DNA of 64,000 nt, taken from positions 8,026,995-8,090,994 of the forward strand of contig CM055905.1 of the NCBI GenBank assembly GCA_029582155.1, given 5' to 3'. Source of the DNA: Panopea generosa (lineage: Eukaryota; Mollusca; Bivalvia; Adapedonta; Hiatellidae). A program made the translations under genes and the position numbers. Shown piece after piece: positions 1 to 12,958 of this stretch; position 1 is the first letter of the stretch; each line of letters begins with the position of its first letter. The notes below the pieces were generated by a model. That model saw only the letters and a program-made list of their open reading frames with translations, was not told where the DNA came from and did not search any database.

Positions 1-957
1 TATCGGAATGTCTGCCTTTTGTAAATTAAATATGCTCTGGAATAAAACGGAGCCTTCCTCCAATCAGAAGTCAATATTGGAAACAGTTTCTTTGCTGTTT
101 TACATTTCGTCTATTCTCCCTCTGAACGAGCGCTATCTCCGAGCAGGGAGGTACCGATCTGTGCCGATCGATGACTCGGCACCATTTCTTCATACCTAGT
201 CACGCCCACCTGACACGCAACGCATAATGGAGAGCCCAAAACCACGCCCACCTGGTTAACAAATAATACCGGAGAGATTCACGCTGGGAAAGTCTGTAAA
301 ATTGAGCCGTTTTTCAAATAAACTGATCAGCATGATAAATATTCAGTTCTTCTCTAATACTTGTCACGGTTTGAATAAACAAATACGGATTAAAATCAAG
401 AATTCTTCCCACTGTTTGATAAGGGAATTGTCATTTATGACATTCGTTTTGGAAGCTCGGACTTACTGCGTGTATAAGTGTTACCTTTCTCGTCATTGAC
501 GCTGCTGCGATGTTTATAAGTTTTGCTATTGATAAGTCAAAACAGTGTTTATATTTTGTTACAGTAGGACATTTACAGTTGTTTGTTTTACGCAGTCAGA
601 CGTGTTTACATGTACTAACTGAAAAACGAAAAACGGAAATTTGGAAGTAGAATTTATCAAAGGACGTGTGCGCGTGTAATTCTTTGCCAAACGCAAAACC
701 GCGTAACCACTAATTGGCGCGCGCGTATATAATATATGTTTTTATATATATATAACATTGTTCGAAATGCGATGCTTATATATAGTCTATATTTAGTTTA
801 TATAATTATACCCTGATTTGAATGAAAACACATCACAGGTGAAAAAATAACAACAACCATAGTTTTCTTGATACATTTACAAGTGGTATAGTAATAACAA
901 CCGTCCCGTGGGTGCGTCTGGAGAATGCATTAACACGTGATATTACAAGTGTAATTA
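1..957. other. Upstream region, no gene seen
   Basis: No exon-like ORF with splice signals is visible. Short open frames at 8-199 and 302-499 have no recognisable protein character. The stretch from about 660 to 735 is locally CpG-rich and then TATA-like, so it could be promoter sequence for the exon proposed at 958-1098. Confidence 0.4.
726..732 (+). promoter_or_regulatory. TATA-like element upstream of proposed Lhx2/9 exon 1
   Basis: TATATAA follows a short GCGCGCGCG run, about 230 bases before the candidate start codons at 958 and 1000. The sequence is AT-rich overall, so a chance match is quite possible. No transcript evidence is available. Confidence 0.2.
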
Positions 958-1098
958 ATGAGTTCAGTCCGGGAAGGGAAGGGGAGGACACACATTAGGA
1001 TGGTGGAGAACCTGCAGCCCCTAGACGGCGACGGGTCAGTACGATATGAAGATAGATACAGCAGGACCGAAAGCAATGATATGGAATATTTAAATGAG
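958..1098 (+). CDS. Proposed first coding exon of the Lhx2/9 gene
   Basis: An ORF runs from ATG 958 (second in-frame ATG at 1000) through a donor GAG|GTAGGC at 1098/1099 to a stop at 1132, after an in-frame upstream stop at 952. It encodes a polar, acidic leader (MVENLQPLDGDG...). The donor is phase 0 and the LIM1 exon starts in phase 0 at 17099, so the reading frames join. Vertebrate LHX2 and LHX9 also have a short N-terminal segment ahead of the LIM domains. The leader has no clear sequence match to theirs. Locally higher GC supports exon status. Choosing 1000 gives a protein of about 391 residues in total, close to LHX2/LHX9 length (about 400); 958 adds 14. The exon could instead belong to something else, because intron 1 would be 16 kb and full of repeats. 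Confidence 0.5.
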
Positions 1099-1200
1099 GT
1101 AGGCATATCGGTACACGACAATTTGTCCGTCTGAACATGATTGTTTTTTTTTGTAAGTTGTGGTTTAACAGATTATAGTCATAGAAAATCACCTTTTTAA

Positions 1201-1260
1201 ATTTAATTCAATTCATTTCAATCAATTTCAATTCATTTCAATTAATTTCAATAACTCAAA
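1201..1260 (+). repeat. Short degenerate tandem repeat
   Basis: About six imperfect copies of a roughly 10-base TTCAATTCAT-type motif lie just inside proposed intron 1. Confidence 0.7.
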
Positions 1261-1524
1261 TTCCTACTCAAACATAACTTCCAGGATTTATGATATATAA
1301 ACACAAATTATTTACACTGATATTGTTATAATGAAGCCATTCATTTTAGTTGAATATGAGATCATGCTTAAAACATTTTATAACCTCGAACCCAGTACAG
1401 AAAAGGACATGTCCTGTTTTCACAAAGCACTTCAACGTGAGCTGAAAATTAAAAATGCAAAGTTTATTAGAAAACATGTGAATGTAAGTTAACATTTAAA
1501 ATGTTCTACAGACGCAGCTTAATA

Positions 1525-1620
1525 GTGGTAATAAAGTATTTAGTTAACGAGAGAATTCATTTGAACAAGTCGGTCTTCCCCGATGTCCTCAAGACATATA
1601 TACATTATTACATCAATGCA
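1525..1620 (-). mobile_element. LINE 3'-end remnant
   Basis: On the - strand this matches the 3' end of the LINE fragment at 15560-16345: the shared segment reads TTCAAATGAxTTCTCTCGTT followed by an AT-rich tail. It is a short, heavily truncated insertion in proposed intron 1 of the Lhx2/9 gene. Confidence 0.6.
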
Positions 1621-1640
1621 CTGAATAAAACAGGAATAAG

Positions 1641-1815
1641 GCGGGGCGGTAGCAAAGTGGTTATAACGTTTGCCGCTTATGCCAGAGTTTGCGGGTTCGA
1701 TACCCAGCTCGATCCGATGCCTCTAATAAACTACTCAGTACTGGTTTTATCCAGGAAGTGGACTCGAGAGCGTTTCGTTTAAGTTTTGAGCTTCCTTCGC
1801 AATCAAGCTAAAATA
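1641..1815 (+). mobile_element. tRNA-derived SINE
   Basis: The head is tRNA-like, with an A-box-like stretch near 1650 and a B box GGGTTCGATACCC near 1693. The tail contains the GGTTTTATCCAGGAAGTGGACTC-type segment that recurs at 46019 and elsewhere. The tRNA cloverleaf is degenerate, so this is a SINE rather than a working tRNA gene. Confidence 0.65.
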
Positions 1816-2674
1816 AAAATAAATTAGTATAAACTAAATAACACAGTCACATAAGAAAAAGGGAAAACAATACTTAGGGATATATAAGTTATTCATCGAT
1901 TGTTGAAACACTGAGCATATTCATATCAACATAATAATTGACAAAAATATTAAAATTGGTCAGACATAATTTAATTGAACTAGTATTAATTGAAATGAGA
2001 AATATGAGATTGGAATGCATGCTCAGGATGGGAAATGCTGTGTATACAGGCCAGGACATATTATAGGAGACATATGGAATTTAGTCACTGTTAAAAGTAA
2101 GCAATCTCATCGCTATAAATAATTACATGTGCTGAAAGAAAACAAATTCGTTTAAAACCACATGGTGTGTATTCTACAACGTTCGCATTAATGCGAGTGT
2201 TCATATCAGGAATTAGTTTTCGTTTTTATCAAAATTAGATTTAATATATACTCACGTCAAAAAGAAACGCCCACTCTAATAGTTGCGACATATAATTATA
2301 TGAATAACGATTACAATAGTGCATCATATAAAAATATATCGCACATTTTGGGTGAGGATGGGGGTATTTTTTACGTGAGTTCAATTAAAACAATTGTTTG
2401 AATTACATCTTTTATAGAAATTTTCACATGCACATCATAATCAAGCAGTTATGCTTTAAACGTCCAATGTAATTTGTTTAAATAAAATATTTCCAGGCAA
2501 CGTGATGAGAATTCCATCAATAGTTTTTGTTTGTAATTATGAAATAGATTGATTAAATACAATTCTAATACAGTTTTAACTACCTTAAGTTTTCACGGAT
2601 GACATATTACATATATAGTGATTCAAGCGCTCCCTGGTTATTTTTAAAGTATTCATGTTTCATCAAGTTTTTAC
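1816..2674. other. AT-rich intronic sequence, nothing recognised
   Basis: No exon, structured RNA or clear repeat was seen here apart from short A/T runs. Confidence 0.4.
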
Positions 2675-2830
2675 AACTCAGACAAACCACGCTCGAAGAC
2701 TTCCTTGGTAGGACCCCAGTACTAAGCATACATGCGGATACAGTATCATGGTCAGGGGCACTATACATAGCCGTGGCGGAGGGTCGGACCCATGACCTCC
2801 CTCCCAACCATAGCCCTTTGATTACCACCA
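2675..2830 (-). mobile_element. tRNA-derived SINE, antisense
   Basis: Read on the - strand it has a SINE head with GTCCGACCC-type B box, then the segment about the last tRNA-like part followed by TGCTTAGTACTGGGGTCCTACC and a tail. The same arrangement recurs at 26040, 41935 and 46186. The 108- and 76-codon open frames over it are chance frames. Confidence 0.6.
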
Positions 2831-3179
2831 ACCCCACCCCATCCTCACCCCAGAAAATAATAATGGAAAACTACACCTTAGGTTACACAAGACTCTTCTG
2901 TAATAAACAAAATAAACACAACTAAACTGAGACTGATATTTTTTAAGATTTTGTCGTTTAGCCGTGTTAATGTTTGTGGACAAGTACATGTTACACAGAT
3001 CCTCCGTGTTTTTAAGTTTATTTAGTTCCGCATAATACCAGCGACATATAAACAGTGTAATTAATTCACTGCACAATGGATATACTTGTATACTAAATAT
3101 TCTTTTTCTTTATATACCTATAATTCCAAGACACTGTGAGTACTGGTACCACCCAAATATGTTAGTAAAACTTAAGGAA

Positions 3180-3275
3180 AAGTGGTTAAACAGGAGCTTG
3201 GTCCTACCCAGGAAGACTTCGTGCGTGATTTGTCAGAAGTTAAAAGAATCTGTTTCACAATCGATGTAAAGTATA
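3180..3275 (+). mobile_element. SINE 3' fragment
   Basis: It carries the family tail: GGTCCTACCCAGGAAGAC followed by TTTCACAATCGATGTAAAGT. The tRNA-like head is missing. Confidence 0.55.
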
Positions 3276-4980
3276 TAAGTTTAAAACGACCATAATTTCA
3301 AGATATGTTTATAGTTAGGATACGATATGCAGTCTTAGTTATAGATATACATAATAACTTGGAATTGTAGGCGAGGTGAGGCTAACATTAAGTCCAACAT
3401 CAGGCAAAAGTTAGACACAAGTTGATATTATGAATTCGTTTTTTGTTTTTCGATATTCAAGTATTTAACTCTTCAATACTGGAGGCGGAGAAGATCTCGG
3501 CTATGGCTAGTTTCATGTCGAATAACGAATAACGAACGACGAAACCCAAATATGAAACTAACTTCATTCTGCCGTCATGTACATGTATTTTATATTTTAT
3601 ACTGATAACAAGTATCCTATCATACGACGTGGAGGTTATGGAAAACTCTAATTAGGTTAAGTAACAAACATCTGGGTGTATTTACCATATCCTTTTTATT
3701 TATTTATTTTTTGTATTTGTATTTTAATGATTTATTTTTATATATCTTATGGGTCGTATTTATTTATTCTGTTTACATTTAAAACTGTAAATATTAAGAC
3801 AGAAACAAGAGCCGATATAAATACGCTTGTTGATAAAGTTTGGAATGTGGTCTGTCAACATTGGCTTACTGCTGAAGATGCAGAATGTATATAGCAGACG
3901 GATGAAATTAGAAGCGGTCTTGTCCAGTGTAACGGTATATAACCTAGAGCATTTGAGAACACCACTTTATTAAGCATAATATGGGAATGGGAATTGAATT
4001 GAATTGCACAGACTGCATAAAAAAGATTTATTTAATATATATATAAGGGGGAAAAGCAGACACAACATTCAAAAAGATAAAAACACAAAATAACACATTC
4101 GATTTCTTATTCGTCTTTTCCCCTTCTTCTTCTTCTTCTTTTCCTTCTTTATCTTTTTCTTGTTCATTCCTCGTCTTCTCTTCTGCCTCTTTTATTTTAT
4201 TATTTCACTATATTAAACGAAAATAACTGCTACTGTATTTTTTTTGTGTGATGTTTTAAAAGATGTATGAGACATAGATAGTTACTCCGACCTTGACCTA
4301 ATGTAACATATAATACATATTTACTTGTACATAACAATGGTTTCTCCACAAAGTAGATCTACCATACTATAGTACAATGGATAATAACTACAAAACACAC
4401 TTATGACAGCTATAGTTCAGATTTCACCAAACAAATGGCATTATTATGGTTTATAATACGAAGTACCAAATAGACAGGGAATAGCAAATATGCCTATATA
4501 GTAGTGTACCGTATCTCAGACGAGAAATACAAACGGTAGAAAAGTCACTAAACTTAGCCTTTCTTTATTTTTCTACTTAGCGTGAGATCTAAAACAAACA
4601 ACATATAAACGGGCGGTTGTCTATTCTTGCACAACAATCAAAACACCAGAAGTCGGAAATATAAGAAAGTTTGTACACTGGATTACAGAGCGTGTAAATA
4701 TTTTTGGTACATACACTTAATTCGACTTAACTCATGACAGCAACTGTCAACAGTTTACGTTAATCCACATTCGCTTGTGTTATATAGCACACCGTGGATG
4801 TACGCTGGGTGTAGGCCGGTCTCTGAGTTTTAAATGTTGACGTGACGTCTGCTATTTTCTCAATGAAAATATACTCGTATTTTTTTTTCAAGCATGAATC
4901 AAAATATTGAAATAATCTTGTAGTTGTATCTTGAAATGAATATAAGTTTTAAATGTTCATATTTTGGGCCACTGACCTGT
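3276..4980. other. AT-rich intronic sequence
   Basis: Only a short CTT-rich tract (about 4125-4160) and AT-rich simple sequence are visible. I see no exon or structured element. Confidence 0.4.
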
Positions 4981-4984
4981 TATG

Positions 4985-5345
4985 TCTTAACAGTCGCGTT
5001 GTCGCCGTCAAAGCATCGGACCCAAGATCGGAAGATTGTGGACTCGATCACCCCGCCACGGCCATGTGCGGGCACGTCACTTAATACTGGCTCCTGTTTA
5101 AGTAAATGCTAATATACTTAAATCTTAGTTCTTGGTTTTAGACTGCTTCCAAAAAAAAAAGGATTGGATTTCATTGACATTGATTAAAAATGCTTACATA
5201 ACCAGTCAAATTTTAAGATAAGTTCTTAAGTATTTAAGTAAAACTGAAGAAATTGTTGGTAAAACAGGAGCCAGGTCCTACCCTGGAAGACGCCGAGCAT
5301 GATTTGCATATGTTGTAAGAACTTGTTTCACTATCGATGTTTGAT
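4985..5345 (+). mobile_element. Degenerate SINE fragments
   Basis: Positions 4985-5115 hold a SINE-like head with an eroded B box. Positions 5225-5345 hold the GGAGCCAGGTCCTACCCTGG tail segment and the ATCGATGTTTGAT end also seen at 3240. The two pieces are separated by an A run and may come from different insertions. Confidence 0.45.
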
Positions 5346-5449
5346 ATAAAATGTTAATATAAAAAACAAGCACCATAGTTTACATATATATATATATATA
5401 AAACACGGCACATGTAATTATATATTCGACTGGTTCCTACATGTAATTA

Positions 5450-5672
5450 TATATCTGATTGGCTCCTGTTTCACCAACATTTTGCTTAAATTTTTAAAAC
5501 CTGAACTAAGTTTCGACTGGTTATTTATCTATTTTATAATCAATATCAATGCAACACTATGCAGTTTTACTGGAACCCGTCTTAAACCATGATCACCTGG
5601 GCCCTGCTATTATTAGATTTAAGTTTTTAAGTATTTAAGTAAATGTTGGTGAAACAGGAGCCAGTCGACAAT
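5450..5672. mobile_element. MITE-like element with inverted ends
   Basis: The left end (GGCTCCTGTTTCACCAACAT, near 5460) is the reverse complement of the right end (ATGTTGGTGAAACAGGAGCC, near 5643). The interior resembles the interior of the element at 27281-27863, including a GGTTATTTAxT segment and TGGAACC(C/A)GTCT. This suggests a non-autonomous DNA transposon related to that one. No transposase is present. Confidence 0.55.
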
Positions 5673-5966
5673 ATAATTATAACTTAAGGTATTAGGCATG
5701 ATATGAGAAATGGTATTGACTTTAGTCACGGTATGAAGTATGCACATGATCTCGTTACTAATGTGTATATACCGCCATCGATCAGGAGTTATATTAGGCC
5801 CTATACTATAATATAAAATAAAATACATTTATTAGGGTCACAAAAACAATTCGCATAAGACTTATGAGATACTTAAACAATTTCTATTTCCCCACGTAAA
5901 AAACCAAACGCTATATTAACATGTAAATATAAACTTAAATAATAGGCATTCCTGCTGAAATGCAAC

Positions 5967-6250
<284 letters not shown>

Positions 6251-6919
6251 CAATAATAATAAAAAAATATAAAATTAGTATAACATTATTTATCATAGCA
6301 AATTACAAAATCACGGAATACCCATGTACACTGTAACACTGATATGTGCATATTTACAACGTTCATTGATTGTATCAAAGTTTAAAAAAAAAGAAGTTTT
6401 TTTTTGGCACTTAAAATAGCAATTCCTTTATTTGAAGTATAAATGCAATGTATCACTATCGCTTAAAAGAGAAAGCAATCCGTGATACAGGCTCCAGAAG
6501 ATTAATCTTAACGAATATAATGAATAAATAAGCATGCTTTCCTGTATCGTTACAATTCTCGGTAATAATATTTCCACTTCAAAGCGCCTTCGCTCCTTGC
6601 TCGCCAAAATGGCTTGTATAAAGCGCGGCGGTAAATAAAAACTTAAACATACACCGCATTTTTACTCTGCGATTCTGCGTGTACATTGTTTGTATCGTTC
6701 ACCACATAACTTATTTTCTTTTTTTTAGTTTTAATTTCAAGTCTCTTCTTTTGATTGACTCAGTCTTGATTAAAAAAGATGACCGAGATGCAGCGATTTA
6801 GATCACTTAGTTGACTTTAATTCTTGACCATTTATATAAATATACATTAACACTTACATAATTTGTTTTTAGCTTCTACAATGTGCTTTTTATGGTTTTC
6901 TGATATCTTATTTACTTTA
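6251..6919. other. Intronic sequence, nothing recognised
   Basis: AT-rich with a short GC-richer patch near 6580-6660. No gene, repeat or RNA was recognised. Confidence 0.35.
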
Positions 6920-6985
6920 TACCGCAGCGGTGACCTAGTGGTCGAGCGTCCGCATCCAATGCGAAAGGTTGGAGTTGAACTTTTG
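6920..6985 (+). mobile_element. Truncated SINE head
   Basis: CGGTGACCTAGTGGTCGAGC (A-box region) resembles the heads at 17382 and 41149. The copy breaks off into the start of the tandem array. Confidence 0.5.
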
Positions 6986-7420
6986 CAATATTCAAGTGTA
7001 CAATATTCAAATCAGTGTTATATACAATCTTCATTTGTATATATGTGTACATTAAACAATATTCAGTATAGGATATTCATTATTCAATATTCATTTTTAC
7101 AACATTCATTATACAATATTGATATGTACAATATTCATTTGTGTACTATTCATTATATAATATTCATTTGTACAATATTTATTAACACAATATTGATACG
7201 TACACTATTCATTTGTACAATATTTATTATGCAATATTAAAAAAATAATTTCTTTTACAATATTTATTTGTACAATATTCAATCCGCGTTATATACAACA
7301 TTCATTTGTTTATTACATACTATCTTTTTTGTACCCGAACGTCGTTTATGTAAATATGCATATACAGTATTCACTCACACACCGTTGTGCATTGTAAGTT
7401 ATACTTACGTGTACAACAAA
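6986..7420 (+). repeat. Degenerate leading edge of the intron-1 minisatellite
   Basis: Repeated CAATATTCATTTGTA-type segments of irregular spacing, grading into the regular 38-bp array. This looks like the old, diverged flank of the same satellite. Confidence 0.7.
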
Positions 7421-10400
7421 CATGTATAATACTCAAACAGAGATACATTAAATACGCATTTGTACAGTGACCAAAACAGCGCTAAATCAAATGTTAATTC
7501 GTATAGTACCCAAACAGCATTCAATGGAATACTCATTTGTACAGTGACCAAAAACAGTGTTAAATCAAATGTTAATTTGTATAGTACCCAAACAGCATAA
7601 AATGGAATACTTATTCGTACATCACACAAACAGCATAAAATGGAATACTCATTCGTACAGCACACAAACAACATAAAATGGAATACTCACTTGTAAAGTA
7701 CCTTAACAGCATTAGATTGAATACTCATTTGTACGGTACCTAAACAGCATTAAATGAAATATTCATTCGTACAGCATTCAAACAGAATTAAATGGAATAC
7801 TCATTTGTACGGTACCTTAAACAGCGTTAAATGAAATATTCACTCGTACAGCACCAAAACAGCGTTAAATGGAATACTCACTTGTAAAGTACCTAAACAG
7901 CATTAAATTAAATACTCATTTGTACAGTACCTAAACAGCATTAAATGAAATATTCATTCGTACAGCACTCAAACAGAATTAAATGGAATACTCATTTGTA
8001 CGGTACCTAAAACAGCGTTAAATGAAATATTCATTTGTACAGCACCCAAACAGCGTTAAATGGAATTTTCATTTGTACAGCACCCAAACAGCATTAAATG
8101 GAATACTCACTTGTACGATACCCAAACAGCATTAAATGAAATATTCATTCGTACAGCACCCAAACAGCGTTAAATGGAATACTCACTTGTACGATACCCA
8201 AACAGCATTAAATGAAATATTCATTTGTACAGCACCCAAACAGCGTTAAATGGAATACTCATTTGTACTGTGCCCAAACAGCATTAAATGAAATATTCAT
8301 TTGTACAGCACCCAAACAGCGTTAAATGGAATTTTCATTTGTACAGCACCCAAACAGCATTAAATGGAATACTCACTTGTACGATACCCAAACAGCATTA
8401 AATGAAATATTCATTCGTTCAGCACCCAAATAGCATTAAATGGAATACTCACTTGTACGATACCCAAACAGCATTAAATGAAATATTCATTTGTACAGCA
8501 CCCAAACAGCGTTAAATGGAATACTCATTTGTACTGTGCCCAAAACAGCGTTAAATGAAATATTCATTTGTACAGCACCCAAACAGCGTTAAATGGAATT
8601 TTCATTTGTACTGTACCCAAAACAGCGTTAAATGGAAGACTCATTTGTACGGTACCTAAACAACATTGAAACGAATATTCATATGTACAACATTCAAACA
8701 GCATTAAATGGAATACTCAATTGTACGGTACCCAAACAGCATTGAATGAAATATTCATTCGTACAGCACCCAAACAGCATTAAATGGAATACTCATTTGT
8801 ACGATACCCAAACAGCATTAAATGAAATTTTCATTTGTACGGCACCCAAACAGCATTAAATGGAATACTCATTTGTACGATACCCAAACAGCATTAAATG
8901 AAATTTTCATTCGTTCAGCACCCAAACAGCATTAAATGGAATACTCATTTGTACGATACCCAAACAGCATTAAATGGAATACTCAATTGTACGGTACCCA
9001 AACAGCATTGAATGAAATATTCATTCGTTCAGCACCCAAACAGCATTAAATGGAATACTCATTTGTACGATACCCAAACAGCATTAAATGAAATTTTCAT
9101 TTGTACAGCACCCAAACAGCATTAAATGGAATACTCCTTTGTACGATACCCAAACAGCATTAAATGGAATACTCACTTGTACGATACCCAAACAGCATTA
9201 AATGAAATATTCATTCGTTCAGCACCCAAACAGCATTAAATGGAATACTCCTTTGTACGATACCCAAACAGCATTAAATGAAATTTTCATTCGTACAGCA
9301 CCCAAACATCATTAAATGGAATACTCATTTGTACGATACGCAAACAGCATAAAATGAAATATTCATTCGTTCAGCACCCAAACAGCATTAAATGGAATAC
9401 TCATTTGTACGTTACCCAAACAGCATTAAATGGAATACTCATTTGTGCGATACCCAAACAGCATTAAATGAAATATTCATTCGTTCAGCACCCAAACAGC
9501 ATTAAATGGAATACTCATTTGTACGATATCCAAACAGCATTAAATGAAATATTCATTCGTACAGCACCCAAACAGCATTAAATGGAATACTCATTTGTAC
9601 GATACCCAAACAGCATTAAATGAAATTTTCATTCGTACAGTACCCAAACAGCATTAAATGAAATTTTCATTCGTACGATTACCAAACAGCATAAAATGAA
9701 ATATTCATTCGTTCAGCACCCAAACAGCATTAAATGGAATACTCATTTGTACGATACCCAAACAACATTAAATGGAATACTCATTTGTACGATACCCAAA
9801 CAGCATTAAATGAAATATTCATTCGTTCAGCACCCAAACAGCATTAAATGAAATACTCATTTGTACGATACCCAAACAGCATTAAATGAAATTTTCATTC
9901 GTACAGTACCCAAACAGCATTAAATGAAATATTCATTCGTTCAGCACCCAAACAGCATTAAATGGAATACTCATTTGTACGATACCCAAACAGCATTAAA
10001 TGAAATATTCATTTGTGCGATACCCAAACAGCATTAAATGGAATATTCATTTGTACGATACCCAAACAGCATTAAATGAAATATTCATTTGTACGGCACC
10101 CAAACAGCGTTAAATGGAATACTCATTTGTACGATACCCAAACAGCATTAAATGAAATATTCATTCGTACAGCACCCAAACAGCATTAAATGGAATACTC
10201 ATTTGTACAGCACCCAAACAGCATTAAATGGAATACTCATTTGTACGATACCCAAACAGCATTAAATGAAATATTCATTTGTACGGCACCCAAACAGCGT
10301 TAAATGGAATACTCATTTGTACGATACCCAAACAGCATTAAATGAAATATTCATTCGTACAGCACCCAAACAGCATTAAATGGAATACTCATTTGTACAG

Positions 10401-12958
10401 CACCCAAACAGCATTAAATGGAATACTCATTTGTACGATACCCAAACAGCATTAAAGGAAATTTTCATTCGTTCAGCACTCAAACAGCATTAAATGGAAT
10501 ACTCATTTGTACAGCACCCAAACAGCATTAAATGGAATACTCATTTGTACGATACCCAAACAGCATTAAATGAAATATTCATTCGTTCAGCACCCAAACA
10601 GCATTAAATGGAATACTCATTTGTACAGCACCCAAACAGCATTAAATGAAATATTCGTTCAGCACCCAAACAGCATTAAATGGAATACTCATTTGTGCGA
10701 TACCCAAACAGCATTAAATGAAATATTCATTTGTACGGCACCCAAACAGCGTTAAATGGAATACTCATTTGTACGATACCCAAACAGCATTAAATGAAAT
10801 ATTCATTCGTACAGCACCCAAACAGCATTAAATGGAATACTCATTTGTACAGCACCCAAACAGCATTAAATGGAATACTCATTTGTACGGCACCCAAACA
10901 GCATTAAATGGAATACTCATTTGTACGATACCCAAACAGCATTAAAGGAAATTTTCATTCGTTCAGCACTCAAACAGCATTAAATGGAATACTCATTTGT
11001 ACAGCACCCAAACAGCATTAAATGGAATACTCATTTGTACGATACCCAAACAGCATTAAATGAAATATTCATTCGTTCAGCACCCAAACAGCATTAAATG
11101 GAATACTCATTTGTACAGCACCCAAACAGCATTAAATGAAATATTCATTCGTACAGCACCCAAACAGCATTAAATGGAATATTCATTTGTACGATACCCA
11201 AACAGCATTAAATGAAATTTTCATTCGTTCAGCACCCAAACAGCATTAAATGGAATACTCATTTGTACAGCACCCAAACAGCATTAAATGGAATACTCAT
11301 TTGTACGATACCCAAACAGCATTAAATGAAATATTCATTCGTTCAGCACCCAAACAGCATTAAATGGAATATTCATTTGTACGATACCCAAACAGCATTA
11401 AATGGAATATTCATTTGTACGATACCCAAACAGCATTAAATGAAATATTCATTCGTTCAGCACCCAAACAGCATTAAATGGAATATTCATTTGTACGATA
11501 CCCAAACAGCATTAAATGGAATACTCATTTGTACGATACCCAAACAGCATTAAATGAAATATTCATTCGTTCAGCACCCAAACAGCATTAAATGGAATAC
11601 TCATTTGTACAGCACCCAAACAGCATTGAATGGAATACTCATTTGTACGATACCCAAACAGCATTAAATGAAATATTCATTCGTTCAGCACCCAAACAGC
11701 ATTAAATGGAATATTCATTTGTACGATACCCAAACAGCATTAAATGGAATACTCATTTGTACGATACCCAAACAGCATTAAATGAAATATTCATTCGTTC
11801 AGCACCCAAACAGCATTAAATGGAATACTCATTTGTACAGCACCCAAACAGCATTAAATGAAATATTCATTCGTACAGCACCCAAACAGCATTAAATGGA
11901 ATATTCATTTGTACGATACCCAAACAGCATTAAATGAAATTTTCATTCGTTCAGCACCCAAACAGCATTAAATGGAATACTCATTTGTACAGCACCCAAA
12001 CAGCATTAAATGGAATACTCATTTGTACGATACCCAAACAGCATTAAATGAAATATTCATTCGTTCAGCACCCAAACAGCATTAAATGGAATATTCATTT
12101 GTACGATACCCAAATAGCATTAAATGGAATATTCACTTGTACGATACCCAAACAGCATTAAATGGAATATTCATTTGTACGGTACCCAAATAGCATTAAA
12201 TGGAATACTCACTTGTACGATACCCAAACAGCATTAAATGGAATACTCATTTGTACGATACCCAAACAGCATTAAATGAAATATTCATTCGTTCAGCACC
12301 CAAACAGCATTAAATGGAATATTCATTTGTACGATACCCAAACAGCATTAAATGGAATATTCATTTGTACAGCACCCAAACAGCATTAAATGGAATACTC
12401 ATTTGTACGATACCCAAACAGCATTAAATGAAATATTCATTCGTTCAGCACCCAAACAGCATTAAATGGAATACTCATTTGTACAGCACCCAAACAGCAT
12501 TAAATGAAATATTCATTCGTACAGCACCCAAACAGCATTAAATGGAATATTCATTTGTACGATACCCAAACAGCATTAAATGAAATTTTCATTCGTTCAG
12601 CACCCAAACAGCATTAAATGGAATACTCATTTGTACAGCACCCAAACAGCATTAAATGGAATACTCATTTGTACGATACCCAAACAGCATTAAATGAAAT
12701 ATTCATTCGTTCAGCACCCAAACAGCATTAAATGGAATATTCATTTGTACGATACCCAAACAGCATTAAATGGAATATTCATTTGTACGGTACCCAAATA
12801 GCATTAAATGGAATACTCATTTGTACGATACCCAAACAGCATTAAATTGAATATTCATTTGTACAATACCCAAACAGCATTAAATTGAATATTCATTTGT
12901 ACAGTACCCAAACAGCATTCCACGAACTATTCATTTGAACAGAACCCAAGCACCATAA
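7421..12958 (+). repeat. 38-bp minisatellite array, intron 1 of Lhx2/9
   Basis: About 145 head-to-tail copies of a 38-base unit built from AAACAGCATTAAATG, GAATACTCATTT and GTACGATACCC. Phase was checked at 12681 and 12719. Two subtypes (GTACGATACCC and GTTCAGCACCC) often alternate, giving a 76-base dimer and longer blocks. Identity between copies is high in the middle and falls at the 5' edge, as expected from unequal exchange. No coding potential is apparent. Confidence 0.95.
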